Positions 26,117-35,710 are shown, numbered from the stretch's first letter. The stretch is 64,000 bases of DNA from JAKACA01 sp963735115 (GCA_963735115.1 CAVTJR010000001.1:558001-622000), one strand, 5' to 3'. Made by a program: numbers and translations. Notes: generated by a model from the sequence alone, not told the origin.

Positions 26117-27178
26117 TCACTCGCCCGCAAGCTGCCGCGATCGTTCGTCGGCCACGAGGCCGTCGACGAGCTCGTCGAGCTCACCCAGCAGGACGCGGTC
26201 GAGCTTGTGGAGCGTGAGCCCGATGCGGTGGTCGGTGACGCGGTTCTGTTGGTAGTTGTAGGTGCGGACCTTGTCCGACCGTCCACCGGCACCGACCTGT
26301 GCCCTGCGCTCCTTGGCGATAGCCGCCTCCTGCTTGGCGCGCTCCTGCTCGTAGAGGCGGGCACGCAACACCTGCATCGCCCGCGCGCGGTTCTGGATCT
26401 GGCTCTTCTCGTCCTGCATGGCCACTGTCACCCCGGTCGGAAGGTGCGTGATCCGCACGGCGGAGTCGGTCGTGTTGACCGACTGCCCACCCGGACCGGT
26501 AGAGCGGTAGACATCGATCCGCAGGTCGTTCGGGTCGATCTCGATCTCCACCTCGTCCGCCTCCGGCAGGACGTTCACGGCCGCGGCCGAGGTGTGGACG
26601 CGTCCCTGCGACTCGGTCACGGGGACGCGTTGCACGCGGTGGGTGCCGGCCTCGTGCTTCATCCTCTGCCAGGCGTCCTCCCCTTTGACGACGAAGGTGA
26701 CCGAGTCGATCCCCCCAAGATCGGAGGGGCGGGCGTCGAGCACCTCGACTCGCCAGCCGTGCCGCTCGGCGTAGCGCAAGTACATGTCGAAGAGCGCCTT
26801 GGCGAACAGGTTCGCCTCCTCGCCGCCCTCAGCACCCCGGATCTCGACGATGACGTTGCGACCGTCGTTGGGGTCTTTCGGGAGGAGCAGTGTCCGAAGC
26901 TTCTCCTGCAGCTCGGCCACCTGCTCGGTGGCGTCGTCAAGCTGCTCCATGGCGAGTCCGCGCTCCTCGCCGCTGGACTCTGCGTGCATCTCGCGAGCGG
27001 TGCTCACGTCGCTCAGGGCACTGCGGAGCGCTCGCATCGTCTCGACGACGGTTTCGAGCTCCTTTCGCCGGCGCGAGAGGTCTCGCAGGGCGCGCGGGTC
27101 CCGCCCGAGGTCGGGACGAGAGAGGCGCTGCAGTACGTCTTCGTACTCGGCCTCGAATTGCGGCAGCCGTTCGAGCAC
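26117..27178 (-). CDS. prfA: Peptide chain release factor 1
   Basis: RF1 reads UAA and UAG and triggers peptide release. The 353-residue protein has the GGQ motif (TGPGGQSVNTTDSAVRI), the codon-reading P-x-T type motif (PVTESQGRVHTS) of RF1 rather than the SPF of RF2, and the C-terminal YNYQQNRVTDHRIG segment. The GTG at 27178 has a TAGCCT box 6 bases upstream on its strand, so it may have its own leaderless promoter besides read-through from rpmE. Confidence 0.95.
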   Translation of the reverse strand: MLERLPQFEAEYEDVLQRLSRPDLGRDPRALRDLSRRRKELETVVETMRALRSALSDVSTAREMHAESSGEERGLAMEQLDDATEQVAELQEKLRTLLLPKDPNDGRNVIVEIRGAEGGEEANLFAKALFDMYLRYAERHGWRVEVLDARPSDLGGIDSVTFVVKGEDAWQRMKHEAGTHRVQRVPVTESQGRVHTSAAAVNVLPEADEVEIEIDPNDLRIDVYRSTGPGGQSVNTTDSAVRITHLPTGVTVAMQDEKSQIQNRARAMQVLRARLYEQERAKQEAAIAKERRAQVGAGGRSDKVRTYNYQQNRVTDHRIGLTLHKLDRVLLGELDELVDGLVADERSRQLAGE

Positions 27179-27226
27179 GTCAGCAGGCTACCGACGTGCG
27201 GCGCCCCGCCGAGGAGGACTTGGGAC

Positions 27227-27442
27227 TCAGGCCTTCTTGCCCTTGCGGCGGCCATAGCGGCGCTCGAAGCGCTCCACCCGGCCACCGGTGTCCACCAGCT
27301 TCTGCTTGCCCGTGTAGAACGGGTGGCACTCGTTGCACAGCTCCACGTGCAGATCGGACACCGTCGAGCGGGTCTCGAAGGTGTTACCGCACGAGCAGTG
27401 AACTTTCGCGAGCCCATACGTCGGGTGAATTTCAGTCTTCAT
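27227..27442 (-). CDS. rpmE: 50S ribosomal protein L31, zinc-binding type
   Basis: A 71-residue L31 with the Cys set C16xC18 and C36xxC39, which marks the zinc-containing (C+) form. MKTEIHPTYG and HPFYTGKQKLVDTGGRVERFERRYG are diagnostic. The Lys/Arg-rich tail contacts rRNA. It follows rho, as in other actinobacteria. A TAGACT box lies 10 bases before the ATG, and GGAG is also present. Confidence 0.95.
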   Translation of the reverse strand: MKTEIHPTYGLAKVHCSCGNTFETRSTVSDLHVELCNECHPFYTGKQKLVDTGGRVERFERRYGRRKGKKA

Positions 27443-27568
27443 GGCGATCTCCAGTCTAGGGTCAGGGAGGGGGCCGAAAGCCTGCGGCGGCCGGCGCTCG
27501 GGGCATCCGGCGCTCGCAGGGCGGTGCCCGACGCCGCGGTCAACTCTCCATCGATGACGAACTCAGCA

Positions 27569-27582
27569 CCGTTGAGCAACGG
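27569..27582 (-). terminator. Small hairpin in the gap after rho
   Basis: In the 195-base gap between rho and rpmE there is a short inverted repeat, CCGTT-GAGC-AACGG, with no U tract. It could weakly terminate or stall rho transcripts. The rest of the gap shows no convincing gene; one minus-strand frame is open up to the rpmE ATG but lacks a good start. Confidence 0.25.
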
Positions 27583-27637
27583 CTCTGTCTCGAAGTAGAC
27601 AACACACGGGGTCGGCAACTTCTTCCGGCCTCGCAGC

Positions 27638-29674
27638 TCAGTTGGAGGGCGTCGGAGCCTTGGCGATCTCGGCGAGAAACTCGTCGTTCGAGCGCGTCGT
27701 CTTGATCTTGTCCACGAGCAGCTCGAGACCGGCAGCAGCGCTCCCCTCAGCGCCAAGGGCGTTGAGCACACGGCGGAGTTTCCAGACCTGCTGCAGCTGA
27801 GACCGGTCGAAGAGCAGCTCCTCGTGCCTCGTCGAGCTGGCGTTGACATCGATCGCTGGGTAGATCCGGCGCTCGGCGAGCTTGCGGTCCAGCCGGAGCT
27901 CCATGTTGCCCGTGCCCTTGAACTCCTCGAAGATGACTTCGTCCATCTTCGATCCCGTCTCGATGAGGGCGGTGGCGAGGATCGTCAACGAGCCACCCTC
28001 CTCCACGTTGCGGGCGGCGCCGAAGAACTTCTTCGGCGGGTAGAGAGCACCGGAGTCCACACCGCCCGACATGATCCGGCCGGTGGCCGGCTGAGCGAGG
28101 TTGTAGGCACGAGCAAGACGGGTGATGCCGTCGAGAATGATGACGACGTCGCGGCCCATCTCGACGAGCCGCTTCGCCCGCTCCATCGTGAGCTCGGACA
28201 GCGCGGTGTGCTCGTCCGCCGGGCGGTCGAAGGTGGAGGCGATGACCTCGCCCTTCACCGAGCGGCGCATGTCGGTGACCTCTTCGGGACGCTCGTCCAC
28301 GAGGAGCACCATGAGGTGGACGCTCGGGTTGTTCAGCTCGACGGAATGGGCGATCTGCTTCATGATCGTCGTCTTGCCAGCCTTCGAGGGCGACACGATC
28401 ATTCCTCGCTGGCCTTTTCCGATCGGCGAGATCAGGTCGATGATCCGGGCGGTGACGTTGGTCGGGTCCTCGCGGTTCTCGAGGCGCAGCCGCTCGTCGG
28501 GGAACAGTGGTGTCAAGTCCTCGAAACGCGGCCGCTCCCTTGCGTCTTCGGGTGTCATCCCGTTAATCGAATCGATGCGCAACAGCGCCGGGTACTTCTC
28601 GCTCGGGCCGGCCGGACGGCAGGCACCTTCGACGGCATCGCCGCGGCGGAGGGAGAAGCGCCGCGCCTGGCTCACCGAGACATAGACGTCCTTCGCGCTC
28701 GGGAGGTACCCACTCGTCCGCAGGAAGCCGTAGCCCTCCTCCCGCAGATCCAGCAGACCCTTGACCGGCACAAGCTCACCCGAGAAGGGTGCATCTGCCT
28801 GAGGGCCGCCCTGCAGCTCGCGGTCGACGCGGTCGCGGCCACGGCGCCGGCGGCTCCGGCGGTTGCCCGCCTCGATCGGGCCATTCTGGTTCTGCTGGCC
28901 CTGTCCGCCACTACCTTGGTTGCCCTGACCTTGAGCGCCACCCTGCTGACGCTGCTGACGGGTCTGCTGCTGGCTGCCACCGCGCTCGTTGTTGCCGGAG
29001 CGGTCGTTGCGGTCCGAGCGATCCGGTCGCTCGGTGACAGCTTCGCTGCCGAAGGCATCTTCATGCACGAACCGGGCAGCACCGGACACGACACCGGAAC
29101 CGTTCGACCGGGCGGCGTCGAGTCTGCGTGCGCCGGCTTCACCGTCGTGCTCGGCCGCCACCCCAGCTCGCCCGGGCGACGTCTCGGCGCCCTCGCCGGC
29201 GTCACCGCGCCCGTCATCTGGAGCACTGGCTCGCTCGTCGCTGGGTGAATCGGCCACGACGCCCGCGGTACGAGCCGTGCCGTCACCGCCCCCGCCATCG
29301 CTGCCACCGTCGCCCTGCGTGCTCTCGGAGCCGTCGGGCGAGACGGCGTCGGTGACCGACTTCGCCTTCACCGTACGAGCCCGCGTCGTGCGCGCCCTGG
29401 TTGCTTTGCCGTTCGGGACTGCCTCCGCATCTTGTCCGGCAACGGCGTCGGTCGACTGCCCCTGCTCGGGTGTTGATGCCGGCTCGGCAGGCCCGCCGTA
29501 GGCCCCGTTGCCCTCGGCGCCGACTTCGACGCCCGCTGCACGCAGGATTTGGTCGACCAGGTCGGCTTTCTTCAACCGGGCGACCGGCTCGAGCGACATC
29601 GCCGTGGCGATCGCCTTGAGCTCCTCGCGCTCCTTACGTTCCAGGATCGAACGTTCGAGCTGCTCTCCGCTCAT
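27638..29674 (-). CDS. rho: Transcription termination factor Rho, long actinobacterial form
   Basis: Rho is the hexameric RNA helicase that ends transcription. The 678-residue protein has an N-terminal Rho_N domain (about 5-48), then a low-complexity insertion of about 240 residues, first acidic, then Gln/Gly/Asn-rich and finally Arg-rich (RRSRRRRGRD). After it come the cold-shock RNA-binding domain (LLDLREEGYGFLRTSGYLPS) and the ATPase core with PSKAGKTT, LLVDERPEEVTDM and the Q/R-loop region. Such insertions extend RNA binding in actinobacterial Rho. A GAGAGGAA Shine-Dalgarno precedes the ATG. Confidence 0.96.
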   Translation of the reverse strand: MSGEQLERSILERKEREELKAIATAMSLEPVARLKKADLVDQILRAAGVEVGAEGNGAYGGPAEPASTPEQGQSTDAVAGQDAEAVPNGKATRARTTRARTVKAKSVTDAVSPDGSESTQGDGGSDGGGGDGTARTAGVVADSPSDERASAPDDGRGDAGEGAETSPGRAGVAAEHDGEAGARRLDAARSNGSGVVSGAARFVHEDAFGSEAVTERPDRSDRNDRSGNNERGGSQQQTRQQRQQGGAQGQGNQGSGGQGQQNQNGPIEAGNRRSRRRRGRDRVDRELQGGPQADAPFSGELVPVKGLLDLREEGYGFLRTSGYLPSAKDVYVSVSQARRFSLRRGDAVEGACRPAGPSEKYPALLRIDSINGMTPEDARERPRFEDLTPLFPDERLRLENREDPTNVTARIIDLISPIGKGQRGMIVSPSKAGKTTIMKQIAHSVELNNPSVHLMVLLVDERPEEVTDMRRSVKGEVIASTFDRPADEHTALSELTMERAKRLVEMGRDVVIILDGITRLARAYNLAQPATGRIMSGGVDSGALYPPKKFFGAARNVEEGGSLTILATALIETGSKMDEVIFEEFKGTGNMELRLDRKLAERRIYPAIDVNASSTRHEELLFDRSQLQQVWKLRRVLNALGAEGSAAAGLELLVDKIKTTRSNDEFLAEIAKAPTPSN

Positions 29675-30156
29675 CGAGTTCCTCTCTTGTTGAGACTCGG
29701 TCTGCTGGTGATTGTCTTACAGGACGACCCCCTCGCACCCCCGTCGTTTCTTCGACGGGTGTGTGCGCGGCGGCGTCCACCCCCGGCGGCGACACAGGTC
29801 GCCGCCTCCGCTTCGCCTTCTATCGGCGCCACATTGGAACCGGCAGCGGATACCCGACACGCATCGGTTTGTCCGATTCGCTTCGGGCTGGCTCCGGGAT
29901 CAAAGGACGCTCGGCTCGGTCGGCACGATGAGGAGAGGTAGGGAAACGCGATGGAGGATGCAGACCGAAAAACTCCGGCGATTCCCGCCCGCCCCGGTTG
30001 CCCCGAACGAATCCGTTGGGGGCCGCCTCCGCGACGACGAGGAAGACACTGTGATGCTAGCGCCGAACACAGGAGCGGGCAACAACACAGCCCGCACCGC
30101 CCGACGGCACTGCAAATACTTTACCGCTTCACGAAGGGAGGCGTTCCGCGGGGCGT
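29675..30156 (-). other. Gene-free 482-bp gap between thrC and rho; rho leader
   Basis: No frame here shows a recognisable protein. In mycobacteria this slot holds thrB (homoserine kinase), but no GHMP-kinase motif is visible in any frame. Two clear hairpins are present: 30075-30095 (GCGGGC and GCCCGC around a 9-base A/C loop), which could end the hom-thrC transcript, and 29740-29759 (CCCGTCG and CGACGGG, 6-base loop), which would lie in the rho 5' leader about 65 bases before its ATG. rho is autoregulated in many bacteria, so a leader role is plausible but not shown. Confidence 0.5.
30075..30095 (-). terminator. Hairpin downstream of thrC
   Basis: A perfect 6-bp stem (GCGGGC and GCCCGC) with a 9-base loop lies 62 bases after the thrC stop. 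There is no U tract, so it may be a weak or Rho-assisted terminator, or a pause or processing site. Confidence 0.35.
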
Positions 30157-31230
30157 TCAGAAGCCGAGGGCCGAGAGCACCGAAGCGGTCTCGGCCGGGA
30201 TGGAGGTCCCGACAGCGACCTGGTCGATGGCAAGCCCCGGATCCTTCAGGCCGTGCCCCGTCAGGACGCAGACGACACGGGACCCTGCTGGCACACCGAA
30301 TTTCAGCAGTCCGGCGACTGAGGCTGCTGAGGCGGCCTCGCAGAAGACCGCCTCTTCTCGGGCCAACCATCCGTAGGCCCCCAGGATCTCCTCATCTGTC
30401 ACCGCTTCGATGCGCCCGCCAGACTCACTCGAAGCCGCCGTGGCACCGTACCAGGACGCCGGGTTGCCGATGCGGATCGCCGTGGCGATCGTCTGAGGCT
30501 CATCGACCGGCTTTCCCGTCACGATCGGAGCGGCACCGGCCGCCTGGAAACCGAACATGCGCGGCATGCCTGTCGAACGACCCGCAGCCTTGTACTCGCA
30601 GTAACCCCGCCAGTAGGCAGTGATATTCCCGGCGTTTCCGACCGGGATGCAGTGCACGTCCGGCGCGTCCCCGAGCACGTCGACAATCTCGAAGGCGCCG
30701 GTCATCTGGCCGGCGATCCGATCCGGGTTGATGGAGTTGACAACCGTGACGGGCGCCCGTGCCGGCAGGTCGCGCACGATACGCAAGGCGGCGTCGAAGT
30801 TCCCCTGGATCTGGACGACGACGGCCCCATGCACGAGAGCCTGCGCCAGCTTGCCGAGGGCGATGTGGCCTTCCGGTATGAGGACGGCACACCTCATGCC
30901 TGCCCGCCCCGCGTAGGCGGCGGCGGAGGCGGACGTGTTGCCGGTGGAGGCACAGACAACCATCTCGGCTCCCGCCTCGGCGGCCCGCGAGATGGCCAGT
31001 GTCATCCCGCGGTCCTTGAAGGACCCGGTGGGGTTGGCTCCTTCAATCTTCAGCCACACTTCCGCTCCCACCCGCTCCGACAGCCGGCTCGCCAGCAGCA
31101 ACGGCGTGCCGCCTTCGTTGAGCGTGACGACCGGAGTCGCCTCGGTGACCGGGAGGAACGAGCGGTACTCCTCAATGACCCCCCTCCACTGACGCGGCGC
31201 CCGCTCCGCCGTGCCAGCCGGGTAGCTCAC
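30157..31230 (-). CDS. thrC: Threonine synthase
   Basis: ThrC converts O-phosphohomoserine to threonine with PLP. The 357-residue protein has the PLP Lys in GSFKDRGM, the phosphate-binding ASTGNTSASAAAYA and PVGNAGNITAYWRGY, and a C-terminal CVLTGHGLKDP. It is the short actinobacterial/plant-like class. The GTG start overlaps the hom stop (GTGA). Its substrate needs homoserine kinase, whose gene is not next door as expected. Confidence 0.95.
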   Translation of the reverse strand: MSYPAGTAERAPRQWRGVIEEYRSFLPVTEATPVVTLNEGGTPLLLASRLSERVGAEVWLKIEGANPTGSFKDRGMTLAISRAAEAGAEMVVCASTGNTSASAAAYAGRAGMRCAVLIPEGHIALGKLAQALVHGAVVVQIQGNFDAALRIVRDLPARAPVTVVNSINPDRIAGQMTGAFEIVDVLGDAPDVHCIPVGNAGNITAYWRGYCEYKAAGRSTGMPRMFGFQAAGAAPIVTGKPVDEPQTIATAIRIGNPASWYGATAASSESGGRIEAVTDEEILGAYGWLAREEAVFCEAASAASVAGLLKFGVPAGSRVVCVLTGHGLKDPGLAIDQVAVGTSIPAETASVLSALGF

Positions 31231-32591
31231 GATCCGTCGGGCTCCGGCCCGATGACCCGGAGCATCGAGCCGATCCGTTCGACGGAGTCGAGCCCGCCCA
31301 GGGCGATCAGCGTGGCAGAAACGTCGGCCTCGAGGGCCATGTGGGTGATGAAGACGAGGCGGGCTTCTGTGTTGAGGCCCGTCTGCTCCATCGAACGGAT
31401 GGAGACGTTGTGGTCACCGAACACGGAGGCGACGGCGGCGAGCACGCCTGGCCGGTCGGCCACGTCGAGTGTGAGGTAGTACTGGCTGTGCAGCTCGGCG
31501 ATCGGGCGCAGGTCCGGGGACCGCCGCCGGGCGGACCGACCGCGGCTGCCCTCCCGCAAGTGGTGAGCGGCGTCGATTACGTCTCCGAGCACGGCACTCG
31601 CCGTCGGCCGCCCGCCGGCGCCCCGTCCGTAGACCATGAGCTCACCGGCGGCGTCGCCTTCGACGAACACGGCGTTGAACGAGCCGCGTACCGAGGCGAG
31701 CGGATGCGCAGCCGGCACCATCGCCGGGTGCACACGCACGGCAACCGACGGTGCCGGATCGCCTGCCCGCTCGGCGCCGTCGATGGGCCGGTCGCACCTC
31801 TCCGCCACGGCGAGGAGCTTCACCTCATAGCCGAGGCGATGGGCGAAGGCGATGTCCCTCGCCTCGATGCCGGCGATCCCCTCCCGATGCACATCGGAGG
31901 CGCGCACGTCCGCGTCGAAGGCGATGCCGGCAAGAATGGCCGCCTTGGCGGCGGCGTCGTAGCCCTCGACGTCCGCTGTCGGGTCCGCTTCGGCGTAGCC
32001 GAGCGCCTGCGCCTCGGCGAGGGCCTCCTCATAGCCGATGCCCTCCTCGCTCATCCTGGTGAGCACGTAATTGGTCGTCCCGTTGACGATGCCCGTCAGG
32101 CGAACGATGTGCTCGCCGGCAAGCGACTCCCGCAGGAGACGGACAAGCGGGATGGCGCCGGCGACGGATGCTTCGAAGAGAAGATCCACGCCGGCCGACT
32201 CGGCTGCCGCCGTCAGCTCGCCGGCGTTTGTGGCGAGGAGCTCCTTGTTGCCGGAGATGACGGGCTTCTTCGAGGAGAGGGCCGCCAGGATCAGAGAGCG
32301 CGCCGGCTCCACCCCGCCGATCAGCTCGACAACGAGGTCGACCTCAGGGTCGACGACGATGGCGTGGGCGTCGGTGGTCACTCGCTTCTCGAAGGCGACC
32401 CGGTCGAGCCCGGGTCGTTCGCGGGCGAGGTCGCGCACGGCGATGCGGGTCACCTCGAGGTCGATGCCGGTACGGGCCGAGATCGCAGCTGCACCGGAGT
32501 CGACGAGGGCGACAAAGGCGGCTCCGACGTTGCCGCAGCCGAGCACGCCCACGCGAAGCACGGTGTCTGGCGTCGGTTCTGTCGGGCTCAC
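31227..32591 (-). CDS. hom: Homoserine dehydrogenase with ACT domain
   Basis: Hom reduces aspartate semialdehyde to homoserine, the branch to threonine and methionine. The 454-residue protein has the NAD(P) motif GVLGCGNVGAAF, VELIGGVEPAR, SGNKELLA, GIVNGTTNYVLTRM and EADPTADVEGYDAAAKAAILA, and a C-terminal ACT domain (about 375-445, YYLTLDVADRPGVLAAVASVFG) for feedback by threonine. I chose the GTG at 32591 because TACCTT lies 7 bases upstream at 32604-32599, a leaderless layout; a TTG at 32600 is also open. Confidence 0.95.
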   Translation of the reverse strand: MSPTEPTPDTVLRVGVLGCGNVGAAFVALVDSGAAAISARTGIDLEVTRIAVRDLARERPGLDRVAFEKRVTTDAHAIVVDPEVDLVVELIGGVEPARSLILAALSSKKPVISGNKELLATNAGELTAAAESAGVDLLFEASVAGAIPLVRLLRESLAGEHIVRLTGIVNGTTNYVLTRMSEEGIGYEEALAEAQALGYAEADPTADVEGYDAAAKAAILAGIAFDADVRASDVHREGIAGIEARDIAFAHRLGYEVKLLAVAERCDRPIDGAERAGDPAPSVAVRVHPAMVPAAHPLASVRGSFNAVFVEGDAAGELMVYGRGAGGRPTASAVLGDVIDAAHHLREGSRGRSARRRSPDLRPIAELHSQYYLTLDVADRPGVLAAVASVFGDHNVSIRSMEQTGLNTEARLVFITHMALEADVSATLIALGGLDSVERIGSMLRVIGPEPDGS

Positions 32592-32656
32592 GTGCACCAA
32601 GGTACAAGACGCTGATCGGGTCCCCGAAAGGGGGCGCCACGGCGGCGCTGGCCGCC

Positions 32657-34012
32657 TCAGCGGTCGAGGCGCAGCAAATCCTCGATGGTCTCCCTGCGGA
32701 CGACCACTCGCGCCTCGCCGCCGCGTACGAAGACAACAGGCGGGCGTTCGACGCGGTTGTAGTTGGAGGCCATCGACCAGCCGTAGGCGCCCGTGACCGG
32801 CGTCGCCAGCACGTCACCGACCTCGAGGTCGGCCGGCAGACGGGCATCCTCCACGAGGATGTCGCCCGACTCGCAGTGCTTGCCGACGACGCGCACCGCC
32901 CACGGCCGCTCGGCGTCGGGCGCGCGGGGAAGGAACGCCTCATAGCCGCTGCCGTAGAGGACCGGTCGGGGGTTGTCGCTCATCCCGCCGTCCACCGCCA
33001 CGTAGGTCCGCACTCCAGGCAGCGATTTGATCGTGCCGACGCGATACAGCGTGATGGCCGCCGTTGCCACGATCGAACGTCCGGGCTCCGCCGTCACGCG
33101 GACGTCCTCCGGCATCCTGGCGACGGCACAGGAGGTGCGCACGACGTTCGCCCACTCCGCCATGGAGGGAGCGTGCTCCCGGTTGAGATAGGCCACGCCC
33201 AGTCCGCCGCCGACGCAGCACTCCCCCAGGCCGTGGCGCCGGAGGAACGGCGCCAGCAGACTGACGACGCGTGCGTAGACGTCGACCCGGAAGATCTGGC
33301 TGCCGACGTGGGTGTGGGCTCCGACGAGTCGAACCCCGGGGACGCTCCGGAGCGCCTCGACAGCACGGTCGGCGGCGCCTTCTGCGAGGCTGAAGCCGAA
33401 CTTCGAGTCCTCCTGGCCCGTCATGACGTACTCGTGGGTATGTGCCGCCACCCCGGGCGTGACGCGAAGCAGCGCATCCACCCCGCTGGCGAGCAGGCCG
33501 GCGCCGGAGAGGGCGGCCAGGCGCTGGATCTCGTCGAACGAGTCGACGACGATGCGGCCCACGCCGGCAGCCAGGGCGGCTTTCAGCTCCGGAACGGACT
33601 TGTTGTTGCCGTGGAAGACGAGGCTGGAACCCCTTGCGCCCGCCGCCAGAGCGACCGCGAGCTCTCCGCCCGTGGAGACGTCGAGCAGCATCCCTTCCTC
33701 GACGGCGAGAGCAGCCATCGCCTTGCAGAGGAAGGCCTTCGTCCCGTAGGCAACGGCTCCGCCCCCGAAGCAGGCCACCGCTTCCTTGCATCGAGCCCGC
33801 AGGTGGTCCTCGTCGTACACGAACACTGGCGTCCCTACGTCCTCGGCCAGGGCGACGAGGTCGACGCCACCAACGGCGAGAGACCCCGACGGAGCCCGCG
33901 CGGCCGTCATCGGAAGGAGATGGCGCGCGACGGGGGCTTCGGGCGACTCCGGGTCGGAGGCCGTTGACGGCTCCGCCGAGCTCACATCACCCGCACCGCT
34001 CAGACCGCTCAC
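32657..34012 (-). CDS. lysA: Diaminopimelate decarboxylase
   Basis: LysA makes lysine from meso-diaminopimelate with PLP. The 451-residue protein has the PLP Lys in YGTKAFLCKA, HGNNKS, a GGGLGVAY phosphate-binding segment, CESGDIL (Cys of the dimer active site) and GAYGWSMASNYN. The N-terminal 30 residues are Ser/Pro/Glu-rich and probably disordered. The GTG start overlaps the argS stop (GTGA), so argS-lysA-hom-thrC form one operon, as in mycobacteria. Confidence 0.95.
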   Translation of the reverse strand: MSGLSGAGDVSSAEPSTASDPESPEAPVARHLLPMTAARAPSGSLAVGGVDLVALAEDVGTPVFVYDEDHLRARCKEAVACFGGGAVAYGTKAFLCKAMAALAVEEGMLLDVSTGGELAVALAAGARGSSLVFHGNNKSVPELKAALAAGVGRIVVDSFDEIQRLAALSGAGLLASGVDALLRVTPGVAAHTHEYVMTGQEDSKFGFSLAEGAADRAVEALRSVPGVRLVGAHTHVGSQIFRVDVYARVVSLLAPFLRRHGLGECCVGGGLGVAYLNREHAPSMAEWANVVRTSCAVARMPEDVRVTAEPGRSIVATAAITLYRVGTIKSLPGVRTYVAVDGGMSDNPRPVLYGSGYEAFLPRAPDAERPWAVRVVGKHCESGDILVEDARLPADLEVGDVLATPVTGAYGWSMASNYNRVERPPVVFVRGGEARVVVRRETIEDLLRLDR

Positions 34013-35619
34013 ATCTCGTCCGGAGCGCCGACGCCCAGCAGGTCAAGCCCGATGGCGAGGCCGACCCGGGCGGCCTCCACGAGCCAGAGGCGAGCCTGTG
34101 TCAGCGCCGGGGAAACGCCCTCTCCCATCACGTAGCAGTCGTGATAAAAGCCGTGAAAGTCGGCTGCCAAGGCGCGCACCCAGTTCGTGACCTTGTACGG
34201 AGCACGCTCGACAGCGGCTTCCTCGACCACCCGAGGCAGGTCGACGAGCGTGCGCAGCACCTCGAGCTCGCGCGGATGCTCGAGCAAACCGAGATCCACC
34301 TCCGAGAGCGGGAGGCGTTGCACTCCGCGGTCAGCCGCCACGCGACTGATCGAGGCGATGCGAGCGTGGGCGTACTGCACGTAGAAGACCGGGTTCTCCG
34401 CTGAGCGCTCCTTCAAGATGTCGAGGTCGAGCGTGGTCGCCTGATCGATCGAATTCAGCAGCGAGAGCAGCCGCGTGGCGTCGGCCCCGATGTCGTCGAT
34501 GAGGGTGTCCAGGCGGACGTAGTTACCGCTGCGCTTCGACATGCGCCCGCCGACGAGGGAGATCATCTGGCCGATACGGACCTCGAGACGGCTCGGGTCG
34601 ACTCCGAGAGCCTGCATGCCGGCGCGCAGGCTCGCCACGTGACCGTGAGTGTCGGCGCCAAAGACATCGATGACCCGTTCGAAGCCACGCTCGATGAACT
34701 TGTTCCGGTGGTACGCGAGATCGCCGGCCAGGTAGGTGGCGTCGCCGTCCGACTTGACGAGCACACGGTCGCGGCTGTCCCCGAACGTCGTGGCGCGGAA
34801 CCAGGTGGCCCCGCCCTCCTCATAGATGTGACCGCGGGAGCGCAGCTCCCCGATCGTGACGGCAACCCGGCCACTCTCTTCGATGGAGGCCTGCGAGTAC
34901 CACTCGTCGAAGAAGATATTTAGGCGATCGAGCGTCTCCCGGATGTTCGTCAGGATGCGCTCGGCTGCGAAACGGCCGGCCTGCGCCACATCCTCGGGAC
35001 CGTCATAGACGGCAGCGATCTCGTGGACGTACTCCCCTTGGTAGCCGTCCTCCGGTGGGGCGTCGCCGCGACGGAAGGCGAGGACGCTCTCGCCCAGACG
35101 GCGGATCTGCCCGCCTGTGTCATTGACGTAGAACTCCCGGCTGATGTCCCAGCCCGTCCGGCTCATGATGCGGCCGAGAGCGTCGCCGTAGGAGCCGAAC
35201 CAGCCGTTGCCGACGTGCAGCGGCCCCGTCGGGTTGGCCGAGACGAACTCGATCTGGGTGCGCTCGCCGTGGCCGAGGTCGGGGGTGGCATAACCGGATT
35301 CGCTAGCAGTGACGATCTCGCCGAGCACCTCCTGCAGCCAAGTCGGTCGCAGCCGGAAGTTGACGAAACCCGGGCCAGCCACTTCCACCATCTCCACGTG
35401 CGCCGGAGGGCGAGCGCGCAGCGCGCTGGCGAGCTCGTCGGCGAGCTCGCGAGGCCGGCGGCCGGCCTTTTTGGAGAGGGCAAGAGCGACGTTGGTGGAG
35501 AAGTCGCCATGCTCCGGACGGGCGGGGCGCTCGAGGTGCACGTCCTCTGAGCGAGTCTCGACACCGAGGGCCTTCAGTTCAGCGGCGATGGACTCGGCGA
35601 GGACGTCGGCGGCACTCAT
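34009..35619 (-). CDS. argS: Arginyl-tRNA synthetase
   Basis: A class I aminoacyl-tRNA synthetase of 536 residues. The HIGH motif is the variant PLHVGNGW and the KMSKS motif is GRMSKRSGN. The N-terminal Add-1 domain for tRNA D-loop recognition and the C-terminal anticodon-binding helices (YVQYAHARIASI onward) are intact. I chose the ATG at 35619; a longer frame to 35694 adds unrelated sequence. It diverges from a tRNA-Arg gene 91 bases away, so synthetase and substrate tRNA are neighbours. Confidence 0.95.
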   Translation of the reverse strand: MSAADVLAESIAAELKALGVETRSEDVHLERPARPEHGDFSTNVALALSKKAGRRPRELADELASALRARPPAHVEMVEVAGPGFVNFRLRPTWLQEVLGEIVTASESGYATPDLGHGERTQIEFVSANPTGPLHVGNGWFGSYGDALGRIMSRTGWDISREFYVNDTGGQIRRLGESVLAFRRGDAPPEDGYQGEYVHEIAAVYDGPEDVAQAGRFAAERILTNIRETLDRLNIFFDEWYSQASIEESGRVAVTIGELRSRGHIYEEGGATWFRATTFGDSRDRVLVKSDGDATYLAGDLAYHRNKFIERGFERVIDVFGADTHGHVASLRAGMQALGVDPSRLEVRIGQMISLVGGRMSKRSGNYVRLDTLIDDIGADATRLLSLLNSIDQATTLDLDILKERSAENPVFYVQYAHARIASISRVAADRGVQRLPLSEVDLGLLEHPRELEVLRTLVDLPRVVEEAAVERAPYKVTNWVRALAADFHGFYHDCYVMGEGVSPALTQARLWLVEAARVGLAIGLDLLGVGAPDEM

Positions 35620-35710
35620 GGCACAAGTGAGGATGGCCGAAGTGCGGGTAGCATGCAAGAAGCGGATTGGAAGCGCGCTTTTCAGCCCGCCCATGTCATT
35701 CTGCCTCCCC

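Noticed and set aside
27439..27618. Possible minus-strand small ORF of about 59 codons ending at the rpmE ATG (ATGA overlap)
   Set aside because: It has only TTG starts without a Shine-Dalgarno or promoter box, and no recognisable sequence. Kept as a weak possibility only.
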